Positions 34,570 through 43,983 of a DNA stretch of 64,000 bases are shown piece after piece; within the stretch, counting starts at the first letter, position 1, and each line of letters begins with the position of its first letter. This stretch comes from Shinella sp. PSBB067. GTDB taxonomy: Bacteria; Pseudomonadota; Alphaproteobacteria; Rhizobiales; Rhizobiaceae. The notes beneath the pieces were generated by a model that worked only from the letters and a program-made list of their open reading frames with translations, made no database searches and was not told where the DNA came from. Made by a program: the position numbers and the translations under genes. Location: NCBI RefSeq assembly GCF_016839145.1, contig NZ_CP069303.1, forward strand, positions 62,001 to 126,000, read 5' to 3'.

Positions 34570-35895
34570 ATGTCCATCAATGTCGCCCCCACGGGTCTTG
34601 CGCGCGATCTGCTGGCGCGTGCGGATACCGGCAAGCCCATCCGGATCGGCCTCATCGGCAGCGGCGAGATGGGCACCGACATCGTCACGCGCGTCGCCCA
34701 CATGCCGGGCATCGAGATTGGCGCGATCTGCGACCTCAATATTGCCCGTGCCCGCGGCGCGGTGGACATCGCCTACCGTGCGCAGGGCCATCACCGCGAC
34801 GCCTCCGGCACCGACGAGCTCAACGCGGCCATGGAACAGGGCAAGATCGCGATCACCTCGGATTCCGGCGCGATCCTCAACAGCGGCCTGATCGACGTGG
34901 TGATCGATGCGACGGGCGTGCCCGCCGTCGGTGCGGAAATCGGCCTGTCGGCCATGGAGCACGGCAAGCACCTGGTGATGATGAACGTGGAGGCGGACGT
35001 CACGATCGGCGCCTATCTCAAGAGTGAGGCCGAGCGCCTCGGCGTGACCTATTCGCTCGGCGCGGGCGATGAGCCGTCCTCCTGCATGGAACTGATCGAG
35101 TTCGTGACGGCGATGGGCCACACCATCGTCGCCGCCGGCAAGGGCAAGAACAATCCGCTGAATGTCGATGCGACGCCGGACCGGTATGCCGAGGAGGCGA
35201 ACCGCCGGAACATGAATGTCCGCATGCTGGTCGAGTTCGTCGACGGTTCGAAGACCATGGTCGAGATGGCGGCGATCGCCAACGCGACCGGCCTCGTGCC
35301 CGACAAGCCCGGCATGCACGGCCCGGCGGCGACGCTCGACCAGCTTTCCTCCACCCTGGTTCCGGAAAAGGACGGGGGCGTCCTCTCGAAGGTCGGCGTC
35401 GTCGACTATTCCATCGGCAAGGGCGTCGCGCCCGGTGTGTTCGTGGTCGCCGACATGTCGCATCCGCGCATTTCGGAGCGGATGGAGGACCTGAAGATGG
35501 GCAAGGGGCCTTATTTCACCTTCCACCGGCCCTACCATCTCACCTCGCTCGAGGTGCCGCTGACCTGCGCCCGCGTGGTGCTCTACGGCAAGCCGGATAT
35601 GGTGCCGCTTTCAACGCCCGTCGCGGAGGTCTGCGCCGTCGCCAAGAAGGACATGGCCCCCGGCGAAAGCCTCGATGCGATCGGCGAATATTGCTACCGC
35701 GCCTGGATCATGACCGCGCCGGAAGCGCGCGCCGCGAACGCCATTCCCTGCGGCCTGCTGCAGGGCGGCGTCGTCACCGCGCCGATCCGCAAGGGCGACC
35801 TCATCACCTACCGGAACGCCTCCGTGGCGCCCGGCTCGCGCATCGCGGCGCTCCGCGCCCGGCAGGATGCGCTCGTCTACGGCAAGGAGGCTTGA
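34570..35895 (+). CDS. Homoserine-dehydrogenase-like oxidoreductase with SAF domain, DXR-like (DRL) family candidate
   Basis: 441 residues. The N-terminal NAD(P) fold has IRIGLIGSGEMGTDIV (residue ~23). A homoserine-dehydrogenase-like middle part follows (VVIDATGVPAVGAEIG; SLGAGDEPSSCMELIEF; KGKNNPLN), and the C-terminus has an SAF-like domain (APIRKGDLITYRNA). This build and length match the family of Brucella abortus DRL, a second type of 1-deoxyxylulose 5-phosphate reductoisomerase; not all members have that activity. The gene is followed after two bases by an acetoin-dehydrogenase-type E1, so here it more likely runs in catabolism, interconverting a branched polyol phosphate and a 1-deoxyketose phosphate. 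Family fit is fairly sure; substrate is inferred. Confidence 0.75.
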   Translation: MSINVAPTGLARDLLARADTGKPIRIGLIGSGEMGTDIVTRVAHMPGIEIGAICDLNIARARGAVDIAYRAQGHHRDASGTDELNAAMEQGKIAITSDSGAILNSGLIDVVIDATGVPAVGAEIGLSAMEHGKHLVMMNVEADVTIGAYLKSEAERLGVTYSLGAGDEPSSCMELIEFVTAMGHTIVAAGKGKNNPLNVDATPDRYAEEANRRNMNVRMLVEFVDGSKTMVEMAAIANATGLVPDKPGMHGPAATLDQLSSTLVPEKDGGVLSKVGVVDYSIGKGVAPGVFVVADMSHPRISERMEDLKMGKGPYFTFHRPYHLTSLEVPLTCARVVLYGKPDMVPLSTPVAEVCAVAKKDMAPGESLDAIGEYCYRAWIMTAPEARAANAIPCGLLQGGVVTAPIRKGDLITYRNASVAPGSRIAALRARQDALVYGKEA

Positions 35896-35897
35896 TC

Positions 35898-36932
35898 ATG
35901 GCGGACCACGCCCGTGCCCTGAAGGCTGAACCCGACAGCAGCAATCTGCCCTTCATTTATCGCGAATACGGCCGCGAGCAGTTGATGGATGCGCTGCGCA
36001 GGATGCATCTCATCCGCCAGTTCGAGGAAGGCGCCGAGGAAAGCTACATGCGCGGCCTCATCCACGGCACCATGCACCTGTCCATCGGGCAGGAGGCGAG
36101 CGCCATGGGCATCTGCATGCCGCTCACCGTGGAGGACCAGATCACCTCCACCCATCGCGGCCATGGCCATTGCATCGCCAAGGGCGCCGAGGTGGCGCGC
36201 ATGTTCGCCGAATTCTTCGGCAAGACCACGGGCTATTGTGCCGGCCGCGGCGGCTCCATGCACATCGCCGACGTGACGACCGGCAATCTCGGCGCGAACG
36301 GCATCGTCGGCGGCGGCCTGCCGATCGCCGTCGGGGCGGCGCTGACCGCCAAGCGGCTGAAGACCGGCAAGGTCGTCGTCTGCTTCTTCGGCGACGGCGC
36401 CAACAACGAGGGCGCCTTCCATGAATCGCTGAACATGGCGTCGGTCTGGTCGCTGCCGGTCATCTTCGTGTGCGAGAACAACGGCTACGGCATGTCCACC
36501 TCGACCGCCCGTTCCACGGCGGTCGCCAACATCGCCGACCGCGCGCCGGCCTATGGAATGCCGGGCGTCATCGTCGACGGCAACGTGCTGTCCGACGTCG
36601 CGGAAGCGACGCACAACGCCGTCCAGCGCGCCCGCCGGGGCGAGGGGCCGACGCTGATCGAGACCAAGACCTATCGCTATCGCGGCCATTCCAAGAGCGA
36701 CCGCAACCGCTACCGCACCAAGGACGAGATCGAGGACTGGATGACCAACCGCGATCCGATCGCCCGCTACGAGGCGCAGCTCCAGGAGTTCGGCATCGCC
36801 TCGCCCGAGCAGATCGAGGCGGTGCGCGAGGCGGTCCGGCAGGAAATCGCCGCCGGCATCGAATTCGCCAAGGACAGCCCGATGCCGGAGATTTCCGGCC
36901 TCGCCGACAATGTTTATACCGAAGGGGCGTGA
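35898..36932 (+). CDS. acoA: Acetoin dehydrogenase-type E1 component, alpha subunit
   Basis: 344 residues from the ATG at 35898, with AAGGAGG seven bases upstream. It binds thiamine diphosphate: [15 protein letters not shown] followed by [10 protein letters not shown] is the GDG-x26-NN motif. HLSIGQEA and [11 protein letters not shown] are conserved in E1 alpha subunits of acetoin and pyruvate dehydrogenases. The protein would split an alpha-hydroxyketone and pass the acetyl group to the lipoyl domain of the E2. No acetoin-specific genes (acoR, acoX or a butanediol dehydrogenase) are next to it, so the natural substrate may be another CH3-CO-CHOH-R compound. Confidence 0.92.
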   Translation: MADHARALKAEPDSSNLPFIYREYGREQLMDALRRMHLIRQFEEGAEESYMRGLIHGTMHLSIGQEASAMGICMPLTVEDQITSTHRGHGHCIAKGAEVARMFAEFFGKTTGYCAGRGGSMHIADVTTGNLGANGIVGGGLPIAVGAALTAKRLKTGKVVVCFFGDGANNEGAFHESLNMASVWSLPVIFVCENNGYGMSTSTARSTAVANIADRAPAYGMPGVIVDGNVLSDVAEATHNAVQRARRGEGPTLIETKTYRYRGHSKSDRNRYRTKDEIEDWMTNRDPIARYEAQLQEFGIASPEQIEAVREAVRQEIAAGIEFAKDSPMPEISGLADNVYTEGA

Positions 36933-36933
36933 G

Positions 36934-37932
36934 ATGAACGCGGTGCCGAGGGAACTGAGCTACTCGCAGGCGATCCAGGAAGCCATGGCGCTCGCCATGG
37001 AGGCGGACGAGCGCGTCATCCTGATGGGCGAGGATATCGGCGTCTATGGCGGCGCCTTCCAGGTGACGGGCGACCTGATCGAGCGTTTCGGCCCGGACCG
37101 GGTCATGGACACGCCGATCTCCGAGCTCGGCGGCGCCGGCGTCGCGGTGGGCGCGGCGGTGACGGGCCTGCGGCCGATCTTCGAATTCCAGTTCTCGGAT
37201 TTCGCGGCGCTCGCCATGGAGCAGATCGTCAACCAGGCGGCCAAGATGCGCTACATGCTGGGCGGCGCGGTCTCCGTGCCTGTCGTCATGCGCTTTCCGG
37301 CCGGGTCCGGCACGGGCGCGGCGGCCCAGCACAGCCAGAGCATCGAGGCCTGGCTCGGGCATGTGCCCGGCCTCAAGGTCATCCAGCCCGCCACGCCGTA
37401 TGACGTGAAGGGCATGCTGCTGGCCGCGGTCGCCGATCCCGACCCGGTGATGATCTTCGAGCACAAGCTGCTCTACAAGATGAAGGGACCGGTCCCCGAG
37501 GGCTATTACACCGTTCCGCTCAACAAGGCGGAGGTGCGCCGCGAGGGCGGCGACGTGACCATCGTGGCAACCTCCATCATGGTGCACAAGGCGCTCGAGG
37601 CGGCGGAAAAGCTTGCCGAAGAGGGCATAAGCGTGGAGGTCGTCGACCTCCGCTCGATCCGCCCCATCGACCGCGAGACGGTCATCGCCTCGGTGAAGAA
37701 GACGTCCCGCCTGATCTGCGTCTACGAGGGCGTGAAGACGCTTGGCATCGGCGCGGAGATCTCCGCCATGATCGCCGAGAGCGAGGCCTTCGACTATCTC
37801 GATGCGCCGATCGTGCGCCTCGGCGGCTCGGAAACGCCCATCCCCTACAATCCGGAGCTGGAAAAGGCCGCCGTGCCGCAGATGCCGGACATCCTCGCAG
37901 CCGCGCGCGACCTCGTCAGGGGAGTGCGCTGA
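36934..37932 (+). CDS. acoB: Acetoin dehydrogenase-type E1 component, beta subunit
   Basis: 332 residues from the ATG just after the alpha-subunit stop (GAAGGGG upstream). It is a transketolase-like pyrimidine and C-terminal domain protein with [32 protein letters not shown] and [16 protein letters not shown], all typical E1 beta segments. The histidine in QHSQS and the glutamate of MGEDIG sit where E1 beta active-site residues lie. It forms the alpha2-beta2 E1 with the preceding gene product. Confidence 0.92.
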   Translation: MNAVPRELSYSQAIQEAMALAMEADERVILMGEDIGVYGGAFQVTGDLIERFGPDRVMDTPISELGGAGVAVGAAVTGLRPIFEFQFSDFAALAMEQIVNQAAKMRYMLGGAVSVPVVMRFPAGSGTGAAAQHSQSIEAWLGHVPGLKVIQPATPYDVKGMLLAAVADPDPVMIFEHKLLYKMKGPVPEGYYTVPLNKAEVRREGGDVTIVATSIMVHKALEAAEKLAEEGISVEVVDLRSIRPIDRETVIASVKKTSRLICVYEGVKTLGIGAEISAMIAESEAFDYLDAPIVRLGGSETPIPYNPELEKAAVPQMPDILAAARDLVRGVR

Positions 37933-37933
37933 C

Positions 37934-39211
37934 ATGGCGAGCGAAGTGATCATGCCCAAGGTCGACATGGACATGGCGACCGGAAAGATCTCGAAATGGT
38001 TCTTCTCCGAAGGGGACCAGGTGAAGAAGGGCGACGTGCTCTTCGAGATCGAGACCGACAAGGCGGCGATGGAGATCGACGCGCAGGCCGACGGCACACT
38101 GCGCAACGTGACGGGCAGGGAAGGGATCGACATACCCGTCGGCTCCCCCGTCGCCTGGATCGTCGCCGCCGGCGAGGACGTGCCGGATGCAGCCGCGCCG
38201 CCCCCGGCGGAGGCCAAGGCCGAACCTGCCGCCGCGCCGGTCGATGCCGCACCCGTTGCACCCGTCGTTTCCAAGGCCGATAGCGCCGGCGGTGCCGTGA
38301 GGGCGACGCCGCTCGCCCGCCGGCTTGCCCGGGACAAGGGCCTCGACCTTGCCGGCCTTTCCGGCTCCGGTCCGCATGGCCGCATCGTCGGCGCCGACGT
38401 GCTTGCCGCGGGCGCAGCGCCTGCCGCCGCATGTGCCGCTCGCAGCGCTCCGGCGCCTGCCGTGCCCGCGCCCGGCCCGGACGCCGCGCTCAAGCATTTC
38501 CCGGATGATTCCTACACGCTTCAGGCCCATACGGGCATGCGCCGCACCATCGCGCGCCGGCTGGTGGAGGCCAAGAGCACGGTCCCGCATTTCTATCTCA
38601 CGGCGGACTGCCGGCTCGATGCGCTCCTGACGCTGCGCACGGAGCTGAACGCGGCCGCACCCTCGGTAGACGGAGCGCCGGCCTACAAGCTCTCCGTCAA
38701 CGACATGGTCATCAAGGCCTATGCGCTGGCGCTTACCGCAACGCCCGACGCCAACGTGTCCTGGACGGAGGAGCAGCTGGTCCGCCATCGCTTCGTCGAT
38801 GTCGGCGTTGCGGTCTCCGTGCCGGGCGGGCTGATCACGCCGATCATCCGTCATTCTCAGGCCAAGTCCCTCTCGGCCATCTCGAACGAGATGAAGGATC
38901 TCGCCGCCCGTGCGCGCGCCGGCAAGCTCAAGCCCGAGGAATATCAGGGCGGCACGGGCGCCGTCTCCAATCTCGGCATGTTCGGCGTCAGGGAATTTGC
39001 GGCGATCATCAACCCGCCGCACGCCACGATCCTCGCCGTCGGCGCGGGCGAGCGCCGGCCGGTCGTTTTGCAGGACGGCAGCATCGCCGCCGCCACCGTG
39101 ATGAGCGTGACGCTTTCCACCGACCACCGGGCGGTCGACGGCGCGCTGGGGGCCGAGCTGATCGGCCGCTTCCGCGCCTTCATCGAAAACCCGATGTCGA
39201 TGCTGGTCTAG
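37934..39211 (+). CDS. acoC: Acetoin/pyruvate dehydrogenase-type E2 (dihydrolipoyl acyltransferase)
   Basis: 425 residues. There is one lipoyl domain (1-75) with the lipoylated Lys in EIETDKAAMEI. An Ala/Pro-rich linker follows, then the E3-binding domain (ATPLARRLARDKGLDL...GPHGRIVGADV, about 117-155), a second linker, and the catalytic domain with TDHRAVDGALG. Unlike the alpha/beta-hydrolase type AcoC of some acetoin operons, this is a true chloramphenicol acetyltransferase-fold E2. Its stop codon TAG (39209-39211) lies inside the left end of an intergenic repeat, so the repeat has probably inserted at or formed the gene's end. Confidence 0.92.
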   Translation: MASEVIMPKVDMDMATGKISKWFFSEGDQVKKGDVLFEIETDKAAMEIDAQADGTLRNVTGREGIDIPVGSPVAWIVAAGEDVPDAAAPPPAEAKAEPAAAPVDAAPVAPVVSKADSAGGAVRATPLARRLARDKGLDLAGLSGSGPHGRIVGADVLAAGAAPAAACAARSAPAPAVPAPGPDAALKHFPDDSYTLQAHTGMRRTIARRLVEAKSTVPHFYLTADCRLDALLTLRTELNAAAPSVDGAPAYKLSVNDMVIKAYALALTATPDANVSWTEEQLVRHRFVDVGVAVSVPGGLITPIIRHSQAKSLSAISNEMKDLAARARAGKLKPEEYQGGTGAVSNLGMFGVREFAAIINPPHATILAVGAGERRPVVLQDGSIAAATVMSVTLSTDHRAVDGALGAELIGRFRAFIENPMSMLV

Positions 39212-39313
39212 AGCAATTCCAGCAAAAGTGCGCAGCGGTTTTGCGTCCGGAATTGCGTAGAAACAAAAGGATAGAGCGTTTTTGCGATTCGAAGAAAAGC
39301 GGAAATGCTCTAG
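39207..39313. repeat. Palindromic intergenic repeat of rhizobial type
   Basis: Two nested inverted repeats: GCAATTCC (39213-39220) with GGAATTGC (39249-39256), and TAGAGC (39272-39277) with GCTCTA (39307-39312). The left end TCTAGAGC provides the acoC stop codon. I associate elements of this kind (GAGCATTTCCGC... type) with many intergenic copies in rhizobial genomes. It could act as an mRNA 3' structure between acoC and the E3 gene. Confidence 0.7.
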
Positions 39314-39415
39314 CCGTCCCGACCGTTTGAAAACGTTTCCTCCCGCGACTTGGGGAAGTGGCCATGCGCCTGAAGGCGATGACGCTTCCCCTTCTTTTTT
39401 GAAGGAACATCATCC

Positions 39416-40861
39416 ATGGCTTCTTCCTACGACGTCATCATCATCGGCTCCGGCCCCGGCGGCTATATCGCGGCGATCCGCGCCGCCCAGCTCGGCCTGA
39501 AGACGGCCATCGTCGAGCGCGAGCACCTCGCCGGCATCTGCTCCAACTGGGGCTGCATCCCGACCAAGGCGCTGCTGCGCTCGGCGGAGATCTTCCACTA
39601 CGCGCAGCATCCGGGCGATTACGGCGTGAAGATCGACGGCACGGTGACGGCGGACCTTGCCGCCATCGTCGCCCGCTCGCGCGGCATCGCCCAGCGCATG
39701 AATGCCGGCGTCGGCTTCCTGATGAAGAAGAACAAGGTCGACATCATCTGGGGCGAGGCCAAGCTGACGAAGCCCGGCGAGATCGTGGTGTCCAGGACGA
39801 CCAAGGCGATCCAGCAGCCGCAGGCGCCGCTGCCGAAGACCGTCCTGCCCGAAGGCACCTACACCGCCAAGCACATCGTCATCGCCACCGGCGCGCGCCC
39901 GCGCGCCCTGCCGGGCATCGAGCCGGACGGCAAGCTGATCTGGACCTATTTCGAGGCGATGAAGCCTGAGGCGATGCCGAAGTCGCTGCTCGTCATGGGC
40001 TCGGGCGCCATCGGCATCGAGTTCGCCTCCTTCTACCGCACGCTCGGCGTCGAGGTGACGGTCGTCGAGGTGATGAAGACGGTGATGCCGGTCGAGGACG
40101 CGGAGATCTCGGCGCTCGCCAAGAAGCAGTTCGAGAAGCAGGGCATGAAGATTCATCTGGAGGCCAAGGTCGCCAGGGTGGAGAAGGGCGCCAATTCCAT
40201 CACCGCCCATGTCGAGATGAAGGACGGCAAGGTCGAGAAGATCACCGCCGACCGGATGATCTCCGCCGTCGGCGTGCAGGCGAACATCGAGACGATCGGC
40301 CTTGAGGCGCTCGGCGTGAAGACCGACCGCGGCTTCATCGCCATCGACGGCTACGGCAGGACGAATGTTCCCGGCCTCTACGCCATCGGCGATGTCGCCG
40401 GTCCCCCCATGCTCGCCCACAAGGCCGAGCACGAGGCCGTCATCTGCATCGAGAAGATCGCCGGCCTGCCGAACGTCCACCCGATGGACAAGTCGAAGAT
40501 CCCCGGCTGCACCTACTGCCACCCGCAGGTCGCCTCGGTGGGCCTGACGGAAGCCAAGGCCAAGGAGCAGGGCCGCGACATCCGCGTCGGCCGCTTCCCC
40601 TTCGTCGCCAACGGCAAGGCCATCGCGCTGGGCGAGGACCAGGGCCTCGTCAAGACGATCTTCGACAGGAAGACCGGCGAACTGCTCGGCGCCCACCTCG
40701 TCGGCGCGGAAGTGACCGAACTCATCCAGGGCTTTGTCATCGCCATGAACCTGGAGACGACGGAGGAGGAGCTGATGCACACGATCTTCCCGCACCCGAC
40801 GATCTCCGAGACGCTGAAGGAAAGCGTGCTGGATGCCTATGGGCGTGCATTGAACGCTTGA
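39416..40861 (+). CDS. lpdA: Dihydrolipoyl dehydrogenase (E3)
   Basis: 481 residues; AAGGA precedes the ATG. FAD site IIGSGPGGYIAAIRAAQLG; redox-active pair in GICSNWGCIPTKALL, where NWG replaces the common LNVG-type spacing of the motif; NAD site MGSGAIGIEFASFY; C-terminal active-site base in FPHPTISETL. It reoxidises the dihydrolipoyl arm of the E2 and passes electrons to NAD. A 204-base gap with the repeat separates it from acoC, so it may also have its own promoter. It is convergent with the GlpD-like gene. Confidence 0.93.
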   Translation: MASSYDVIIIGSGPGGYIAAIRAAQLGLKTAIVEREHLAGICSNWGCIPTKALLRSAEIFHYAQHPGDYGVKIDGTVTADLAAIVARSRGIAQRMNAGVGFLMKKNKVDIIWGEAKLTKPGEIVVSRTTKAIQQPQAPLPKTVLPEGTYTAKHIVIATGARPRALPGIEPDGKLIWTYFEAMKPEAMPKSLLVMGSGAIGIEFASFYRTLGVEVTVVEVMKTVMPVEDAEISALAKKQFEKQGMKIHLEAKVARVEKGANSITAHVEMKDGKVEKITADRMISAVGVQANIETIGLEALGVKTDRGFIAIDGYGRTNVPGLYAIGDVAGPPMLAHKAEHEAVICIEKIAGLPNVHPMDKSKIPGCTYCHPQVASVGLTEAKAKEQGRDIRVGRFPFVANGKAIALGEDQGLVKTIFDRKTGELLGAHLVGAEVTELIQGFVIAMNLETTEEELMHTIFPHPTISETLKESVLDAYGRALNA

Positions 40862-40871
40862 CGGCGCGTTT

Positions 40872-40899
40872 CCCGCCGGCTGCGGTGACGGCCGGCGGG
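40872..40899. terminator. Bidirectional hairpin between convergent genes
   Basis: CCCGCCGGC (40872-40880) pairs perfectly with GCCGGCGGG (40891-40899), in the 46-base gap between the E3 gene and the GlpD-like gene. No T-run follows on either side, but the position fits a shared terminator. Confidence 0.5.
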
Positions 40900-40907
40900 G
40901 CGAGGGA

Positions 40908-42581
40908 TCAGAGGGCGATGTGATTGCGGGCGGCGACGGCGCGGCTCGCCTTACGCTCCCTGAGGATGCGGTCATCGCCCCAGCCGAGGGCCTGCCCGGC
41001 AACATGCGCCACCTCGTCGAGGACATCGCCAGTCAGGGCGCCCGAAAGGGCGATGTCGGTCCGGCGGAAGAGCACGTCCTCCAGCGTCTCGACCTTCTCG
41101 CGCCGGCAGAGGAAGGCGATTTCCTCGCCGGCATAGGCGGGAAGCGAAGCGAGCGGCGTCAGGCGCCCGCCGGCCTGCGTAAGCATGGTGCGTACGCCGG
41201 TGCCGTAGCGGGCGAGCAGTCGCCGGCAGGTCTCCGGCGGCGCGGAAAACCGGACTGACAGCTCTGCCGCCGCCGCCTCGAAGGCGTCCGGTTTCGCCGG
41301 GAAGCCGTTTCCTCCGCCGATGGCGAGCCGTTCGGTACCGATCCGCCGTTCCCGCCCGGTCATGGCGAGGATCCGGTCTGCGACTTCCTCGGCGAAACCG
41401 CGGAAGGTGGTCCACTTCCCGCCGATTAGCGACAGGACGGGCAGGCCGAGGCCGGGAATGCGGTCTTCGGCGATGGAATGGTCGCGGCTGACCTCGCCGG
41501 GCGCGAGCCCTTCCGAGCGCGGCAGCGGGCGCACGCCGCACCAGGTGAGCGCGATCTGGTCGGGCGTGACGGCAATGTCCGGGAAGACCTCGGAGATGAC
41601 GGCGGCCATGTAGCCCATCTCCGCCTCGCTGCAGCGCGCCGCATCCGGGTCCGGTTCGGGAATGTCCGTCGAGCCGATCAGCACATTGCCCATGAAGGGA
41701 TAGAGCAGGTTCACACGCCCGTCGGCCGAGCCGAAATAGACCATGCGGCCGCGCAGGGCATCGTGCAGGCGGCGGTTGCGCACCACCAGATGCGAACCCT
41801 TGTTGCCGCCCATGTGCCGGGACGGGATGCCGAGCGCGGCGTTGACCTTGTCGATCCACGCGCCGCCGGCATTGACGACGATGTCGGCGCTGACGCCGCG
41901 GGAAAGCCCGCTGATGCGGTCCCTGACCCGCAGCCGGCCGTCGACGAGCGCCACCTCGGCATAGTTCAGCGCCCGCGCCGCCGGATTGGCCGCCTCGCCG
42001 TCGAGGATCAGTTCCAGGCCCAGCCGCTCGGCATGGGTGATGTGCGCCTCGTAATAGAGCCCGATGGCGCGGATGGACGGATTGAGCTCGGGCATCAGGG
42101 CGAGCGCCTTGCGCCGCCCCAGCATGCGATGGTTGGGCATGGTGCGGAAGTGCCGCCCGAAGAGGTCGTAGAGCAGGAGACCCGCCCGGGTGATCAGCGC
42201 CCCGCGGTCGGCAAGCTTCGCCTTGAGGCCGAGGAAGCGCCGGACGGAGGGAATGATGCCGCCGAACAGCGAGCCGACCGGCAGCACGGTTTCGAGAGGC
42301 TTGACGTAATGGGCTGCGTTGGAGAGCAGCAGGTTGCGCTCGCGCGCCGACTGCGCGACGAGCCGGAACTCACCGGTCTCCAGATATTTGATGCCGCCAT
42401 GCATCAGCCGCGAGGAGGCCGCGCTCGCTCCAGAGCAGAAATCGCCCTTCTCCACCAGCAGGACGTCGACGCCCTGTTCGCACAGATCGCGGAAAAGGCC
42501 GCAGCCGTTGATGCCGCCGCCGAGAATGAGGACCGTGGCATGCTCCGGCAGGCCGAGGAGGCGCGCGGCGGTGTCAGGCAT
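40908..42581 (-). CDS. GlpD-like FAD-dependent polyol-phosphate dehydrogenase
   Basis: 557 residues from the ATG at 42581, which overlaps the alcohol dehydrogenase stop by eight bases. The FAD motif is VLILGGGINGCGLFRDL near residue 14. SSRLMHGGIKYLETGEF, YYEAHITHAERL and SLIGGKWTTFRGFAEE are hallmark segments of aerobic glycerol-3-phosphate dehydrogenases. The same family includes the erythritol-phosphate dehydrogenase EryB of Brucella and rhizobia. It would feed electrons from a polyol phosphate to the quinone pool at the membrane. The true substrate may be a C4 or branched polyol phosphate in this context. Confidence 0.85.
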   Translation of the reverse strand: MPDTAARLLGLPEHATVLILGGGINGCGLFRDLCEQGVDVLLVEKGDFCSGASAASSRLMHGGIKYLETGEFRLVAQSARERNLLLSNAAHYVKPLETVLPVGSLFGGIIPSVRRFLGLKAKLADRGALITRAGLLLYDLFGRHFRTMPNHRMLGRRKALALMPELNPSIRAIGLYYEAHITHAERLGLELILDGEAANPAARALNYAEVALVDGRLRVRDRISGLSRGVSADIVVNAGGAWIDKVNAALGIPSRHMGGNKGSHLVVRNRRLHDALRGRMVYFGSADGRVNLLYPFMGNVLIGSTDIPEPDPDAARCSEAEMGYMAAVISEVFPDIAVTPDQIALTWCGVRPLPRSEGLAPGEVSRDHSIAEDRIPGLGLPVLSLIGGKWTTFRGFAEEVADRILAMTGRERRIGTERLAIGGGNGFPAKPDAFEAAAAELSVRFSAPPETCRRLLARYGTGVRTMLTQAGGRLTPLASLPAYAGEEIAFLCRREKVETLEDVLFRRTDIALSGALTGDVLDEVAHVAGQALGWGDDRILRERKASRAVAARNHIAL

Positions 42582-43611
42582 TGAGGATCGCGACCTTGAT
42601 GGCATCGCCCCGTTCCGCCGTCTCGAGCGCGGTCGTTATCTCGTCGAGCGGGAAGCGGTGGGTCAGCATGCTTTCCACTTCCAGCCGCCCGGAGGCGATC
42701 ATGGCCAGCGCCTTTTCGAACTGCAGCCGGTCGAGCCCGAAGGAGCCGGTGACGATGATCTCGTTGTAGTGGATGGCGTTGACGTCGAGCGTCGCCGTCT
42801 CCCCCGCGGAGAAGCCGGCGAACAGGCTGACCGCGCCGCGGTGGCGCACGAGGCCGATCGCGTCGTTGGCAAGCCGCGGCACGCCGATCGCAACGATGAC
42901 CTTGTCGGCGCCGAGCCCGTCCGTCTCGCGCAGCACGATGGCTTTCAGGTCTTCCGATGCCGGATCGACGACGACATCCGCGCCGGCCGCAAGCGCCGCC
43001 GCCCGCCGCCCCGCGCTCGGCTCGGAGACGATGATGCGCGCGGCGCCGGAAAGGCGGGCGAGCTTGACATGCAACAGGCCGATCGGCCCGCAGCCGAGGA
43101 TGACCACGCGGTCGGCAATGCCGACGCCGATGCGCTCCTGCCCGTTCAGCACGCAGGAAAGCGGTTCGATGAGCGCGGCCTTTTCCCATGACAGCCCCGC
43201 CGGCAGCTTGAACACGTTGCCCGAAAGGACCGCCTGTTCGGGAATGCGGATATATTCGGCGAAGGCGCCATCGATCTCGTAGCCGATGGCGATCTGGTTC
43301 TTGCAGATGTTCTCGTAGCCCCGGATGCAATGGGCGCAATGCCCGCAGGGTATGGCCGGACAGACGGCGACGGCATCGCCGCAGGAAAACCCGCCGTGCC
43401 CGCCGGTCTCCACCACTTCGCCGGAGAATTCATGGCCGAGGATCGAGGGGTAGCGGATGCCGGCCGTCTTCCGGCCCCGGAAGATGCGTATGTCGGTGCC
43501 GCAGACGGTCGCGGCCTTCACGCGGATCAGGAGATCGCCCGGCTTCAAGGCCGGATCGCCGACCGTTTCGAAATCCAGCCGGTTCGGCGCCTTCAATAGT
43601 CCAGCCTTCAT
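42574..43611 (-). CDS. Zinc-dependent alcohol/polyol dehydrogenase (MDR)
   Basis: 345 residues from the ATG at 43611, with GGAG upstream. Catalytic zinc ligands are in VCGTDIR and GHEFSGEV. The structural zinc cysteines are in CPAIPCGHCAHCIRGYENIC (C-x2-C-x2-C-x7-C). The NAD fold has ILGCGPIGLLHVKLA. It resembles threonine/sorbitol dehydrogenase-type polyol oxidisers. It is translationally linked to the GlpD-like gene downstream and divergent from the ABC importer genes at 43984, so it probably oxidises an imported polyol or its derivative. Confidence 0.88.
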   Translation of the reverse strand: MKAGLLKAPNRLDFETVGDPALKPGDLLIRVKAATVCGTDIRIFRGRKTAGIRYPSILGHEFSGEVVETGGHGGFSCGDAVAVCPAIPCGHCAHCIRGYENICKNQIAIGYEIDGAFAEYIRIPEQAVLSGNVFKLPAGLSWEKAALIEPLSCVLNGQERIGVGIADRVVILGCGPIGLLHVKLARLSGAARIIVSEPSAGRRAAALAAGADVVVDPASEDLKAIVLRETDGLGADKVIVAIGVPRLANDAIGLVRHRGAVSLFAGFSAGETATLDVNAIHYNEIIVTGSFGLDRLQFEKALAMIASGRLEVESMLTHRFPLDEITTALETAERGDAIKVAILNA

Positions 43612-43983
43612 CGTTTCCGCTCCGTGAATGCACAATAATAAAATTACAATTACAAAAATACAGAGCGGTTTGTCCAGTCCTGCTGCGGGAAATGTTGCGG
43701 GTGGAGGTCACGCCTCGCGGCAGTTTTGATGAGGGCTCCAAATAAAATGGAGAAAAAACAGTTGGTTAAATCCGATACCATTTCGCCGCACGCTTCACCG
43801 TTGACAGACAACGGGAAATGCACAAAGATAAAAAGAGCGGAATAAATGTTCGAATTCAGCCTTCGGGCTCCACGAGCATGCCGGGGAACCCGTTCGGGGT
43901 TCCCCGGCGGCATTCCGCGCAAACGTGGTTTACGGGTGCCGGACGCCCTGTCGGCCGGCCAATCGAGATTGGGAGGATTATCG
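43612..43983. promoter_or_regulatory. Divergent promoter region, dehydrogenases versus ABC importer
   Basis: 372 bases, AT-rich in the middle. Two TGCACA elements (minus-strand TGTGCA) lie at 43629-43634 and 43819-43824. The second sits between a TTGACA (43801-43806) and a poor -10 for the importer genes. GGGAGGA precedes the binding-protein ATG. An upstream frame from 43846 is open but has no ribosome site and is taken as leader. Confidence 0.5.

Noticed and set aside
36568..38493. A 641-codon minus-strand frame
   Set aside because: Antisense to the E1 alpha, E1 beta and E2 genes; low-complexity Ala/Gly/Ser start and no motif.
35898..40861. A simple acetoin-degradation operon
   Set aside because: The complex fits acetoin dehydrogenase, but acoR, acoX or butanediol dehydrogenase genes are absent and a DRL-like gene and sugar importers are attached, so acetoin as the main substrate is only one option.
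39410..41026. A 538-codon minus-strand frame
   Set aside because: Antisense to the dihydrolipoyl dehydrogenase gene, which has all catalytic motifs.
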